This document shows, piece after piece, positions 21,101-29,714 of a DNA stretch of 64,000 bases. The position numbers and the translations under genes are program-made. The stretch lies in assembly GCA_903813345.2 (NCBI GenBank), contig CAIIXF020000006.1:5878989-5942988 (forward strand), written 5' to 3'. Each line of letters opens with the position of its first letter. The first letter of the stretch is position 1. This DNA comes from Owenia fusiformis. Its lineage: Eukaryota > Annelida > Polychaeta > Sabellida > Oweniidae. The notes under the pieces are model-generated. The model saw only the letters and a list, made by a program, of their open reading frames with translations, was not told where the DNA came from and made no database searches.

Positions 21101-22565
21101 TCAAACGTGAGTTCTTCAAGGGTTGATTATTGTAAATGTTCATTGGTGTAAGTGGTGCATATGCTTAATTTACTGTAAAAATTAGTGTTTCTACGTCCTC
21201 CCTTTTCTGTAGGTATTTTTTTAAGAATTTAATCTCATAAGTCAAATTCTTCTATTCTATTTCACTAGTGATTCAATTTACCATTGCATCAATGTTATCT
21301 GAACTCATGGTGCCAATTATGCCCGAATTAAGAGTTATAAACTATAAGTTATTACTTTGAGTTGTAAATAATAGTGAGTAGCAAAATTTAATATAATATA
21401 TATATATCAACTAATAGGTGGCTCGGGAGTCAACACATGGGCACTCGCCAGACTCTACCCAGATATGGAAATCACACATTTCGACTTACCCGTGGTATTA
21501 CAGTACAGGGAAAAATTCATGCCAAAGAACGCTAAACAATACAAAGTCAAAACACATGAGGGTAACGTATTTCTATGATTTGAAAACCCCAACTATCAGT
21601 CTTATCCGATTGTTTTCATGATATAGCTAATGCCGTTTTCGCACATATCTGGTGGCGTCATATTGTCTTGATGTTAAAATGCAAACAGATGCAAAGTATA
21701 TTTCTGTACTTTGTCCGAGACTCTGAAGTATAACATAAACAAATTGCCGTAGTTAGGCATCATCCGTTTATTCATGTTTAGCACAGTGAAGCTTCTTTCT
21801 ATTTATCCATTATACAACCTTCTTAAATGTTTTATATTTAAACTCTATCGTAATCCGCAGGTAACTTCTTTGAGGATCCCATCCCATCTGCAGATCTTTA
21901 TCTTGTGTCTCATGTCTTCCACGACCATCCAGTTGCCAAAAGTGTCGGCCTTGTGAAGAAATTATTTGGCAGTCTCAATCCAGGTAAATGAAATGAGACA
22001 ATAATTAGACAGAATAAAGCATCATGTCATGTTCAGTATGTATTGTTTCAATCACATTAAACAGAGTCTAATGTGGATATCAATCAACTTTAGTTAAACG
22101 TCTCCATTCCACTCTCCAAAGAGAGTTGGAAATTCGAAGAACCCTAACAACATTACATTTACCTCTAAAGGCATTTTTAAGTCTTTAACATGATAACTTT
22201 ACACGCGGTGAATACACGATCGATACGTAATATGATGCAGATACGATTGCATTAAAGTCTGTGTTGTCTCTTTTGTTTTCTGTCTATTCCTAGATCCACA
22301 TATCGTTTTGTGCTTTCTAACTTTCAAATTATTAATAGGTGGCGCCATTGTGATTCTTGAAACATTCTGGAACAACGAGAAAACAGGGCCTCTAAAGGCT
22401 GCAATGGATGAGGCTAGATTCCTTGCCTTGTTAAGAGATAGCTACATCAGATCACCGAACGATTTCAGCGATATTCTTAAGCAGGCTGGCTTTGTTGATG
22501 TCCAAGTGTCTTGGGTTGAAGGAGAGGCCTGGTCAGATACCATCATGGCGAGAAAACCAAAATAA
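12092..22565 (+). CDS. Acetylserotonin O-methyltransferase-like protein, 7 exons, 352 aa
   Basis: A class I SAM-dependent O-methyltransferase of the ASMT/HIOMT type (Methyltransf_2 family). The vertebrate enzyme methylates N-acetylserotonin to melatonin. Exons: 12092-12160, 17580-17748, 17903-18037, 20849-21040, 21418-21561, 21861-21983, 22339-22565. Phases match throughout (0,1,1,1,1,1), and 352 aa is close to human ASMT (345). Seen: a dimerisation/winged-helix N-terminus (NGF...IFDHL), the SAM loop DVGGGSG (186-192), THFDLP after it, GNFFEDPIPSADLYLVSHV and the H257-D258 pair. The glutamate expected in the GxERT-like motif is replaced (YIRSP, I314), and HDW has become HDH. Invertebrates have many ASMT-like paralogues, so the substrate is unknown and I give no symbol. 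The gene is intact. Intron 1 is 5.4 kb and repeat-filled. Confidence 0.93.
12501..13748 (+). repeat. 28-bp minisatellite with GGTACC core, ASMT-like intron 1
   Basis: About 40 imperfect units, each built on CATAATTCAACTGGTACCAT followed by TTTG(C/T)AAG. Longer units contain an extra CAACTAT, giving a higher-order pattern of about 60 bp between 12600 and 12980. Most units carry the palindromic KpnI site GGTACC. Units at both edges are more diverged, as is usual when homogenisation is strongest in the middle. It can be translated in part but is not coding. Confidence 0.95.
13749..16977. other. Rest of ASMT-like intron 1, first part
   Basis: About 3.2 kb without a recognisable gene. The 105-codon open frame at 14255-14572 has no family features. 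A short G/C-rich patch with CCCCCCACGGGGGG lies near 16208-16222. No element ends were identified. Confidence 0.45.
16978..17416 (+). repeat. TATGT pentanucleotide microsatellite
   Basis: A long run of TTATG/TATGT units, with one perfect block near 17140-17195 and edges changed to TCATG, TTGTG and TTTGT. It opens three long artificial frames of Cys, Tyr, Val, Met and Leu that are not genes. It ends about 160 bp before exon 2. Confidence 0.95.
17580..17748 (+). CDS. ASMT-like exon 2 (residues 24-80)
   Basis: Acceptor TTCTTTACAG at 17570-17579 and donor GTAAAA at 17749. Encodes SLVAAVDLKIFDHLE, then the winged-helix part ending KLVKKNSEEG. Ends after the first base of a codon. Confidence 0.93.
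17903..18037 (+). CDS. ASMT-like exon 3 (residues 80-125)
   Basis: Acceptor TGGTTTCAG at 17894-17902 and donor GTAATT at 18038. Encodes TYTNEPLSSKYLV (the NTELSSDYL equivalent) and the WLANAIRTG helix that precedes the SAM domain. Confidence 0.93.
18908..19492. mobile_element. hAT-like non-autonomous element, GGTGTCAA...TTGACACC
   Basis: The left end (T)GAGTGGTGTCAATTAACCG and the complement of the right end, TAGAGGTGTCAAGTATTAACC, are inverted. Both are followed by runs of AACCGGTTAACCGG. The AGAGGTGTCAA type of end is common in hAT transposons. About 585 bp, no transposase. Inside it carries two tandem units of about 133 bp. The target duplication is not clear. Confidence 0.7.
19111..19389 (+). 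repeat. Tandem repeat of about 133 bp inside the hAT-like element
   Basis: TAAGCGCGGGAAAGCAATGT starts at 19111 and again at 19244, and TAAGCGCGGGAAA starts a third partial unit at 19378. Units one and two differ at only a few positions. Confidence 0.9.
20016..20240. mobile_element. TIR element ATTATTACCACC...GGTGGTAATAAT
   Basis: 12-bp perfect inverted ends at 20016-20027 and 20229-20240, continuing imperfectly inward (ACCGGGCCAG against the complement of CCTGGTCGTTAACGG). The middle holds two palindromes: GGTCCATATGGACC at 20118-20131 and an almost perfect 26-mer at 20130-20155 around AGAATATATTCT. About 225 bp, non-coding, inside the tandem array. Confidence 0.7.
20263..20335. repeat. 73-bp strong hairpin
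   Basis: GCAATATAGTGAAATATTGG then ACC (20263-20285) pairs perfectly with 20313-20335. The apex GGACC-TT-GGGCC-TTC-GGCCC-TT-GGTCC has one symmetrical internal loop. The perfect 23-bp arms suggest recent origin or selection. It may be the terminal hairpin of the adjacent TIR element. Confidence 0.85.
20849..21040 (+). CDS. ASMT-like exon 4 (residues 125-189)
   Basis: Acceptor ATATCATTAG ending at 20848 and donor GTAAGT at 21041. Encodes the GVPADKIFD segment, LTSFDLSEFKTAVDVGG, and the first half of the SAM-binding glycine loop. Confidence 0.95.
21418..21561 (+). CDS. ASMT-like exon 5 (residues 189-237)
   Basis: Acceptor CTAATAG ending at 21417 and donor GTAACG at 21562. Completes the glycine loop (GGSG) and encodes THFDLPVV, which contains the acidic residue expected to hold the SAM ribose. 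Confidence 0.95.
21861..21983 (+). CDS. ASMT-like exon 6 (residues 237-278)
   Basis: Acceptor AATCCGCAG ending at 21860 and donor GTAAAT at 21984. Encodes GNFFEDPIPSADLYLV and the active-site VFHDHP segment (H257, D258). Confidence 0.95.
22339..22565 (+). CDS. ASMT-like exon 7 (residues 278-352, stop)
   Basis: Acceptor TTATTAATAG ending at 22338; stop TAA at 22563-22565. Encodes GGAIVILETFW, the substrate-site helix with the unusual SYIRSPNDF segment, and the last strand ending DTIMARKPK. Confidence 0.95.
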
Positions 22566-22883
22566 ATGCAAACATGAACAGTCTTTGCTATATTGTTATA
22601 ACAATGTTGTAACATTGCTCAATTTTTGGTTTTATGATTGTTAGATGTGTATTGAGGATTTTTATGCTTTTGTAACTTATGTAAAAAGATCAAATTGACA
22701 TATGCCAAGATGAGTGTGAAATCTAGTTTGTAGTTTTAAATACTGGTGAATTGACCAGATGCTTTTTGGTAAATGTTCGAAGCATTTTTCTATATTATTA
22801 ATCCTTGTTCCTTCATAATCCATCTTATACTTAAGAAAAATACTTACGTCGTCTTTAAGAGTTAATGTTTGTGTTTTCAATGA

Positions 22884-22889
22884 AATAAA
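22884..22889 (+). terminator. Polyadenylation signal of the ASMT-like gene
   Basis: AATAAA about 320 bases after the stop codon, in AT-rich 3' sequence; the first canonical signal after the stop. Confidence 0.6.
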
Positions 22890-24027
22890 TATATTTTCTT
22901 ATCTGTCCATCCTTGTATTTTCTTTCTACTAACAATCGCAAGCGCTTGAAGCAGACCGACATAAAAACTATATGCAAAGAGGATTTTAGTCATATTCATA
23001 TCCTTACAAGGATTATTATCAAAAAGCAACACACATACTCTGTAAATCACCGGTGATTCACTCGATTACGCTGGTACCGTTTCGGTAACCAGCGTAATCG
23101 AGCGGATCACCAGTGTAAATGTAGTCATGCATCTAGCACGTGGTCATGGATGTTGTTGGTAGGCGCAGTATTAGTGTTACCCGTGCTTCAACTGCATGTT
23201 TTCTTTACTTTCTTTCCAAACATGCCTTTATGTATCCCCTCCCCATACTTAGTAATGTCCATTTAATTATGAGTCGTTCAGTAAACATCAAGCAATCATA
23301 TAAGAATTTGTATCGTTGTTCAATAACTGTTGTCGACATTGATCAAACAAGATTTTCCCACTAACTACTAATCTTCATCCTGCTTTGAATCCCTCTATCC
23401 ACTTTCTTCTTTTTGTCTGGTTTAGCTTTGTTCATATTATCACGCATACGCACATATATGAGAGAGAGAGAACAGGAAAGGGGATCTTATCACAACATTT
23501 TCAATATTTTGGATTTTTGTTTATCTTAAAAAGCACAAGAGACTTTTCAAATGAGCCATGGTTTATATGTCTTTATCATGGATTTGAATTTAGCACATTT
23601 CCTCTTAAATCTTGGGCACATTTTGGCTATGTAGCACAATTTCATATGTATGATGAGACCGGTTTTTCCGTATTGAGGCTCATATATCATTAAGGCAATG
23701 CATGAGTGGTTTGTAAAGAGATATTTTATCCCTTAACAAGGTATATTCCAAATATGTAATAGTGAATAGTTTAGTAAAACCAGATCAACGTGTCTAATTC
23801 AGCCACTTTCTGTTCAGGTTGTACCTGAATATGGAAATTTGAGGGATGTGGCTTCAAAAGAATGACGCGTTATGTGTAGGACACATTGCTATTCAGATAC
23901 AGCCCATGAAGGATATAAATTGAATATACCGTTTTAAATAGATTTGTCACAGTGATATACATCTCAGACAAATGCATTTGAATGAACATAGGCTATACAG
24001 ATGAAATAGATGCTATATTACCACACC
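22890..24027. other. Intergenic stretch after the ASMT-like gene
   Basis: Apart from the hairpin at 23046-23115 and an (AG)-rich run near 23459-23471, nothing is recognised. The 102-codon frame at 23385-23693 has no family features. Confidence 0.45.
23046..23115. repeat. Hairpin with 32-bp arms
   Basis: Left arm 23047-23078 (CACTCGATTACGCTGGTACC at its inner end) pairs with 23084-23115 (GGTAACCAGCGTAATCGAG at its inner start) around a 5-base loop, with a few mismatches. It looks like a tiny foldback element. Confidence 0.8.
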
Positions 24028-24733
24028 ATGCAGACAGGTCGCTTAAAATTACATTCGTATGATGTGAGACTCGACATTCACCAGGAAATATTTGTGGATT
24101 TCTTTGAAAAACTAAGAAATATATTTCTCATATTAAATTTTTCAAAACAGAAAACACATGTATAAATAATGAGGCATGTAGGTCCGATTCCCATTGGTAG
24201 CATTAACATTGGTCTCATATAAGTCATACAATTAATATTTGAACATTATTCAAACTTATGATCGGACATAAGTATGGTGTGAATTACAATGTAATATTAT
24301 AAAGTAACATCATACTACTCGATCATAAGTTCGAATGATAGGTGTATTTCAAATATCAATTAATGACATGTCATGTTAATGCTACCAGGGGGAATCTAAC
24401 CTGCAGGCCTTACATTTTATACATGTTTTTTCTGTTTTGAAAAATTCGATATGTGATGTATATTTCTTAGTTTTTCAAAGAAATCTACAAATATTTTATT
24501 ACGGTTTTATCGTTACATCGTAATTTCGATCACCGCTATCACTTTTCGAACGAGGTACCTTGAAATATCAAGACATCATGCCATTCTCATACTTACAAAA
24601 CTCAATGTACCTGTCCTTGACCATTTATTAAACAGTAAAAAATTTACTTCATGGGTGACAAAATGTTTCTACTTTCCTTGTGAATGTCGAGACTCGCATC
24701 ATACGAATGGAATTTTAGGCGATCTATCTGCAT
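24028..24733. mobile_element. Foldback element with long inverted arms (706 bp)
   Basis: The left arm starts ATGCAGACAGGTCGCTTAAA, and the complement of the right end reads ATGCAGATAGATCGCCTAAA. The arms match inward for about 240 bp to a centre near 24277-24305. The right arm carries an extra block of about 160 bp (24500-24665) that is absent from the left arm. No coding frame; a long-TIR non-autonomous DNA element. Confidence 0.8.
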
Positions 24734-26101
24734 TGGGTGATAGTAGAAGTACCATTATATAAAATGTCTTATTATGATAAGCTACCATAAATAATCCATT
24801 CATTCAATTTCGAATAGCATTGTTGCTGTAAGTCCTATATTGTTCTGTTCATAAATCATATTTCGTATTAAAGTGAGTTTATGAATAAAGATAAACCCTG
24901 AAAACATGCCAAGTAAAATAGTATTGTTATTGTTATTAATTTTGTCATCTAATGCATCGTGTGATTAATCTATTTTGCAAATGATTTTATTGGTCTCACC
25001 GATCTTATTGTAGCAGCCTCTATGAAATAATGACAACTGATACTGCTCTAACCCGATTGGAATAAGTATTCACTTATTCCAAAATTACCTCATATCAGCC
25101 ATTAACGAGACATTAACTTACACAATGTCACCGGCTACCATTTGTTACATATGTCAAGGCTGACCATGGAATACTTACTGCCGTACACCGTCCACAAAAA
25201 AGTTGGAGAATATAACAATATGTGATGACACAAAAAGGACACATTCGACGATATGATCAAGTACGGCCATTCTAAAAGCCTTTGTGCGTACGTGTTCAGC
25301 GCGCTTCAGACCAGAATTCGCTTATTTTGGCGGCTTCAAGTCAGTCACTGTTCCACAACTATAGTTACGAGTACTTTGACGGAACGTCAATGTAACAAGA
25401 TGGCTCAACTTCCGGTGTTCGAAATTGTTGTTTTTTCGATCTGAACCTCAATATTGCCCGTACAGCCGCGAATGATGTCTTTAAACGAAGTTGACACAAG
25501 CTGCTACACGACCCATATGTTTTACGGACCAACTAGGTCCGGACATTCCACAGGTGTTCTTTGCACGTATGTGTTTCAGCCATAACACATAAGAAAACGA
25601 AGCTAAGAGACCGTGTAGCCGACCAGGTATAGCCCCGAAGGATATAGTGGCCTAAGCGGGGGCCTGGGGCCGTCAAGCTATACCGTCATATGCATGATTT
25701 TTCGGTCGTAATGGAAGAATTGCCTTATTTTGTGGCTTTAGAATGAGTCATGCGATCGAATTATAAGTCGCATGATATCGCCCGTACAGCCGCAAATGAT
25801 GTCTCTAAATAAAGCTTATACAAGTAGGTACACGACCCAACTCCATATTCTAAAGACCGACCAGGTTTTGACATTCCACATAGTCCCTAATCTGGTCTCT
25901 CTGAAAACAAGTTTTGTTGTCTGGTACTTTCCCATCAAAAACGATTGTACCGTTTGAAAGAACAGACTTCCCTCATAAGAAAACACCTCTTATATTGATA
26001 GAAACAGGGGGTTAGACAAGGTGGCATTCTGAAGTCTCACTTTCTAGTCATCACGATTCCAGGAAACCCACAAGATGGATTTACTCCAAATTTTCACACA
26101 T
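24734..26101. other. Intergenic stretch with a diverged tandem duplication
   Basis: A region around 25303-25560 recurs at 25710-25890 (ATTCGCTTATTTTG against ATTGCCTTATTTTG; GCCCGTACAGCCGC(G/A)AATGATGTCT; GACATTCCACA). A 40-bp piece at 25190-25228 (AAGTTGGAGAATATAACAAT) recurs at 29308-29348. No gene is recognised. Confidence 0.55.
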
Positions 26102-26176
26102 GGTAGGGTTAGGGTTAGGGTTAGGGTTAGGGTTAGGGTTGGGGTTGGGGTTGGGGTTGGGGTTAGGGTTGGGGTT
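26102..26176 (+). repeat. Telomere-like TTAGGG/TTGGGG array at the assembly gap
   Basis: About 12 hexamer units: first TTAGGG, then four TTGGGG variants, then one more TTAGGG and a final TTGGGG, running straight into the run of N. TTAGGG is the usual animal telomere repeat. Ordinary single-copy sequence lies on both sides, so it is probably an interstitial array or a misjoined contig end. The Arg-Val or Gly-Leu frames across it are artefacts. Confidence 0.9.
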
Positions 26177-26676
26177 NNNNNNNNNNNNNNNNNNNNNNNN
26201 NNNNNNNNNNNNNNNNNNNNNNNNNNNNNNNNNNNNNNNNNNNNNNNNNNNNNNNNNNNNNNNNNNNNNNNNNNNNNNNNNNNNNNNNNNNNNNNNNNNN
26301 NNNNNNNNNNNNNNNNNNNNNNNNNNNNNNNNNNNNNNNNNNNNNNNNNNNNNNNNNNNNNNNNNNNNNNNNNNNNNNNNNNNNNNNNNNNNNNNNNNNN
26401 NNNNNNNNNNNNNNNNNNNNNNNNNNNNNNNNNNNNNNNNNNNNNNNNNNNNNNNNNNNNNNNNNNNNNNNNNNNNNNNNNNNNNNNNNNNNNNNNNNNN
26501 NNNNNNNNNNNNNNNNNNNNNNNNNNNNNNNNNNNNNNNNNNNNNNNNNNNNNNNNNNNNNNNNNNNNNNNNNNNNNNNNNNNNNNNNNNNNNNNNNNNN
26601 NNNNNNNNNNNNNNNNNNNNNNNNNNNNNNNNNNNNNNNNNNNNNNNNNNNNNNNNNNNNNNNNNNNNNNNNNNNN
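26177..26676. other. Assembly gap, 500 N
   Basis: Exactly 500 unknown bases, probably a placeholder length. The bordering sequence on both sides is repetitive (TTAGGG-like on the left, GGTACCGTACGG-like on the right). Confidence 1.
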
Positions 26677-26728
26677 CATACAGTACCGTATGGTACCATT
26701 TGCACGGTACCGTACGGTTCATTAAGGA

Positions 26729-27239
26729 TGGAGAGGTTAAGCTAACGATGTTTTTCACAACGTAACCGTGAACGCAAAGTGCAAAAATTAACAAAGGAAT
26801 GTATCGAGCGCTCATAGTTTTATGCGCGCTTAGTCTACTTCAGATACTCTTTCAGCTTCAGAGTTTCGGGTTTAGAACGGGAGATTTGAATATTTGACGT
26901 TGGGTCAACGGGAACCATTTTACTCGTGTCTATTGAACACTATGCTGTCAATTTTGATTTCGATGTACAGTTGAATTCTTGCTGAACACGATGATGTATG
27001 TCATGCATGATTTAGCGCCAAAAATCTTACGAAATGAGCTCGTTTAAAATATGTATTAGAAAACCAGCTATAAAACCGCATCAATGACATACTATAGAAT
27101 CATTACACGCTATGGTGTAGTCTAAACAAACACTGGATTTGAACGGCTATTTATATGAGAAGGCTACATGAATTTGTATATGGTCGAGTGATACGTACAG
27201 GTTCAGTTTCGATTATATATGCAAAGCTTAACCTCTCCA
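26729..27239. mobile_element. TIR element TGGAGAGGTTAAGCT...AGCTTAACCTCTCCA (511 bp)
   Basis: 15-bp perfect inverted ends at 26729-26743 and 27225-27239. Both outer flanks are made of GGTACCGTACGG-type palindromic repeats (26680-26719 and 27243-27262), so the element sits in, or carries with it, a GTACC/GTACGG repeat that probably continues into the gap. No coding frame. Confidence 0.65.
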
Positions 27240-27932
27240 GTATGGTACCGTACGGTACCGTTTGAGATTGGCTGTGTAAAGCTATCTTAATGTTGCTTTT
27301 CATTTCAGAACTGCATTGACATCCTTACAAAAAACAGCAACGAGACCTTGAAGATAAGCGGAAAACAATAAATAAATAAGCAATGTAATCAACAACAGCA
27401 AAAATAAAGTTGATTTCAAAAACGTTATTATACTGTAAATTCTTAAATTATTCGCTATCAGTTCATTTTCAGCACTTTTTATTTCAATGGGTTAATTTAT
27501 TGAATATGTCTTTTAGTTAATTGACGAAGTAAAGAAGGTATAAAACAACACATATCACATATTGCATTCTGGCAAGTGTCACAATTTGATCGAAATAAAT
27601 TACACTTTACCCAACCATTCTATTAGTATAAGGAAATGAACCAAAATAATGAAAAATCTAGAAACAGTTGTCAACACACGTTTAACGCAAAAATGCATGA
27701 TAATGCCAACAAAACGATATAAAATGGACACGATTTCAAAATTAGCTTTCCAGCAGTATTTGTTATCACGTAGAGAATATGCGTATAAAATATTCGTGTT
27801 ATTGCCCGGACAGACGGACGAATGCGTTCTCTGTATCGCCCGAACTTCATTCGATGGGGTTACTAATAATGTACTAGGTCTCAACATCAGGTTGCATACA
27901 TTTAACTTCTTTCCACGATTCCTGACTTGTTT
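27240..27932. other. Intergenic stretch
   Basis: Open frames overlap here on both strands (27600-27993), but neither shows a recognisable domain, and the end of one lies in a repeat copy (27933-28004). Nothing else is supported. Confidence 0.45.
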
Positions 27933-28004
27933 AACCTTTGCATTCGTACAACTTTGCTTCTCAAAAGAGAGCTTGCAATTGTCTTACAACTAGACTCTGG
28001 ACAC
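27933..28004 (-). mobile_element. TACCCT-family short repeat, reversed copy
   Basis: The complement reads AGAGTCTAGTTGTAAGACAA ... AAGCTCTCTTTTGAGAAGCA ... CGAATGCAAAGG, matching the modules of the copies at 3882 and 7717. More diverged than copy B. Confidence 0.65.
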
Positions 28005-28026
28005 ACTGTATGGCTTGTTCTTTAGC

Positions 28027-28294
28027 ACATTAAAATTAGACTCCATGGAGCAACTCGTTAAGACATGTGTGCAGTTTAACAAGCCTCCAAACGATAGAAC
28101 ACCTGGTGAGATCACCAAAAAGATCATGGCCATTTCTGTGGAGGAATGTATTAGGGTGTCAATAACTTTGCCCATACAATCCCGGTGTGCCGGACATTAA
28201 AGAGCACATTATAACGCTCACAACAGAACATCTAGCTAAGCTAATCATCTGAAATTACTTGTGGAGTTGCTCCATAGAATCTAGTTTTAATATT
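28027..28294. mobile_element. Short inverted-repeat element (about 268 bp)
   Basis: Left arm 28027-28056 (TAGACTCCATGGAGCAACTC) pairs with 28264-28294 (GAGTTGCTCCATAGAATCTA), 30-bp arms with a few mismatches. It lies directly after the TACCCT-family copy and may be part of the same compound insertion. Confidence 0.65.
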
Positions 28295-29606
28295 CTGAAG
28301 ATCAAGTCAGAAAGCATGCAGACAAAATAGTTAAGCAACATTATTTGGGTGCCAGTTTTTAATGTGTTCAGTGTATCAGATCTGAAAAGGCTAATTTGTA
28401 ATGTCCAGAATATGTTTTAAGTAGAAATAAGTCAGCATAAAATGGGTTTATATACTGTCAGAACACCTCGCACAAAATGAATACTATACAGGGCGTATCA
28501 AAAAAACGCAACAAGTAGTTATCTCGTAAAATAACAAAACTAGTGATGACTACATCAATTAACTTCATTCAATGTACCATAAAGCCATGTCTCTCCTCTT
28601 TGCAATGATATGTCATTCATTCACATGTGGTGATGGTTGAGTGAGAAATCCTTCCATTGCACAGTGGGAACGACGGTCTCATTTTCACGATAACTTTTAT
28701 TTAGTAGTTCTAACATATAAGATCTATTTTTCCCCATCAAGGTAGGATGTAAATGACATGCTATTTACATCTTGTGAGTTTCAATGACGCGCGTTTGATT
28801 TTATAAAAAATGCCAAACTTTGTGACAAAGAATTTCATCCTGCTTGCAGCGAGAAGTCGTTCCTGAGAGAAAAAGAGCATAAATGCGCATTTAGAGAGTT
28901 TTGGTACGTTTAAAAATCTGTAAAAAATTGGGGTACTTAAAAGCATCGGGAGGCATCATATATTTCAAATTAGACACGAGGAAGTCAATATTGAGCAAGT
29001 TATGGCTGTTTTAAATTCAAATAAAACCGTTAACCTGTACCGGTCCAGCTTTTGACCCGTACCGGTCAATTTTCGTTAGCTGCGTATACCAAGGGTGATA
29101 GTGAAATATGAGAAAATTGACCAGCTTTGTGAAAATATCAAAAAATACAGTTATTTTGGCTGTTCAATTTGTCTGCCTCCTATTTATACCCCACGTCCCT
29201 CTTTAATAGGAATTTAATTGGAGACCACTAAGTTTAACTTCAAATATCTAGTAAATTTCTGGACAAAATGTCGGAACCTGTCGATTGTTAGACACCAACT
29301 CCGACCCACCGCCGTCCAAAATAAAGTTGGAGACTGTAACAATATGTCAGCAAATTAAAAGTAACTTTTGATTCTCCATTTAATTCATTTTACTAGTGTA
29401 ATTGCCGCCAATCGAATCATGAAGTCCCTTCTCAATTATTTTCTTCCAGAAGCCGACTGATATTTGTTGGTTTTATTCAACCTGCATCTTCTGATTATAT
29501 TATCAGATTATTGCTCGTCTAATCTCCATATCTATACAGCTGTAGTGGTTATTCATTGGGGATAATTATGATATAAATAATAAAACATTTTAGGTTTTTT
29601 CTATTT
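28295..29606. other. Intergenic stretch before the RPL12 3' end
   Basis: Sequence at 28490-28510 (CAGGGCGTATCAAAAAAACG) looks like one end of a mariner-type element, but no partner end was found. TACCGGTC is repeated near 29039 and 29060. 29308-29348 repeats the 25190 segment. No gene is seen. Confidence 0.4.
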
Positions 29607-29612
29607 TTTATT
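29607..29612 (-). terminator. Polyadenylation signal of RPL12
   Basis: AATAAA on the minus strand about 100 bases after the RPL12 stop codon, a normal distance for a short ribosomal-protein 3' UTR. Confidence 0.65.
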
Positions 29613-29708
29613 TTTCAGACCTTTCATGAACGTATATACATTGAATTATGTATTAAGTTCTCTTTTAGTGTTCTTAGTTCGTATGGTCTGTTGAAGAGCA
29701 GCTTTCAT

Positions 29709-29714
29709 TTACTC
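29709..29714 (-). CDS. RPL12: RPL12 exon 4 coding part (residue 165 and stop)
   Basis: Acceptor TGTATTTTCAG before 29714, then GAG TAA. The first good acceptor after exon 3 in the right phase gives the family's exact length. The rest of the exon is 3' UTR. Confidence 0.75.
   Translation of the reverse strand, partial: E

Noticed and set aside
26044-26815. Open frames of Arg-Val, Gly-Leu, Asn-Pro or Thr-Leu repeats plus unknown residues
   Set aside because: They are translations of the telomere-like array and of the 500-N gap.
27600-27993. Overlapping open frames on both strands
   Set aside because: No family features; the plus-strand frame ends inside a TACCCT-family repeat copy.
28484-29090. 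Mariner-type element starting CAGGGCGTATCAAAAAAACG
   Set aside because: No matching inverted end could be found downstream.
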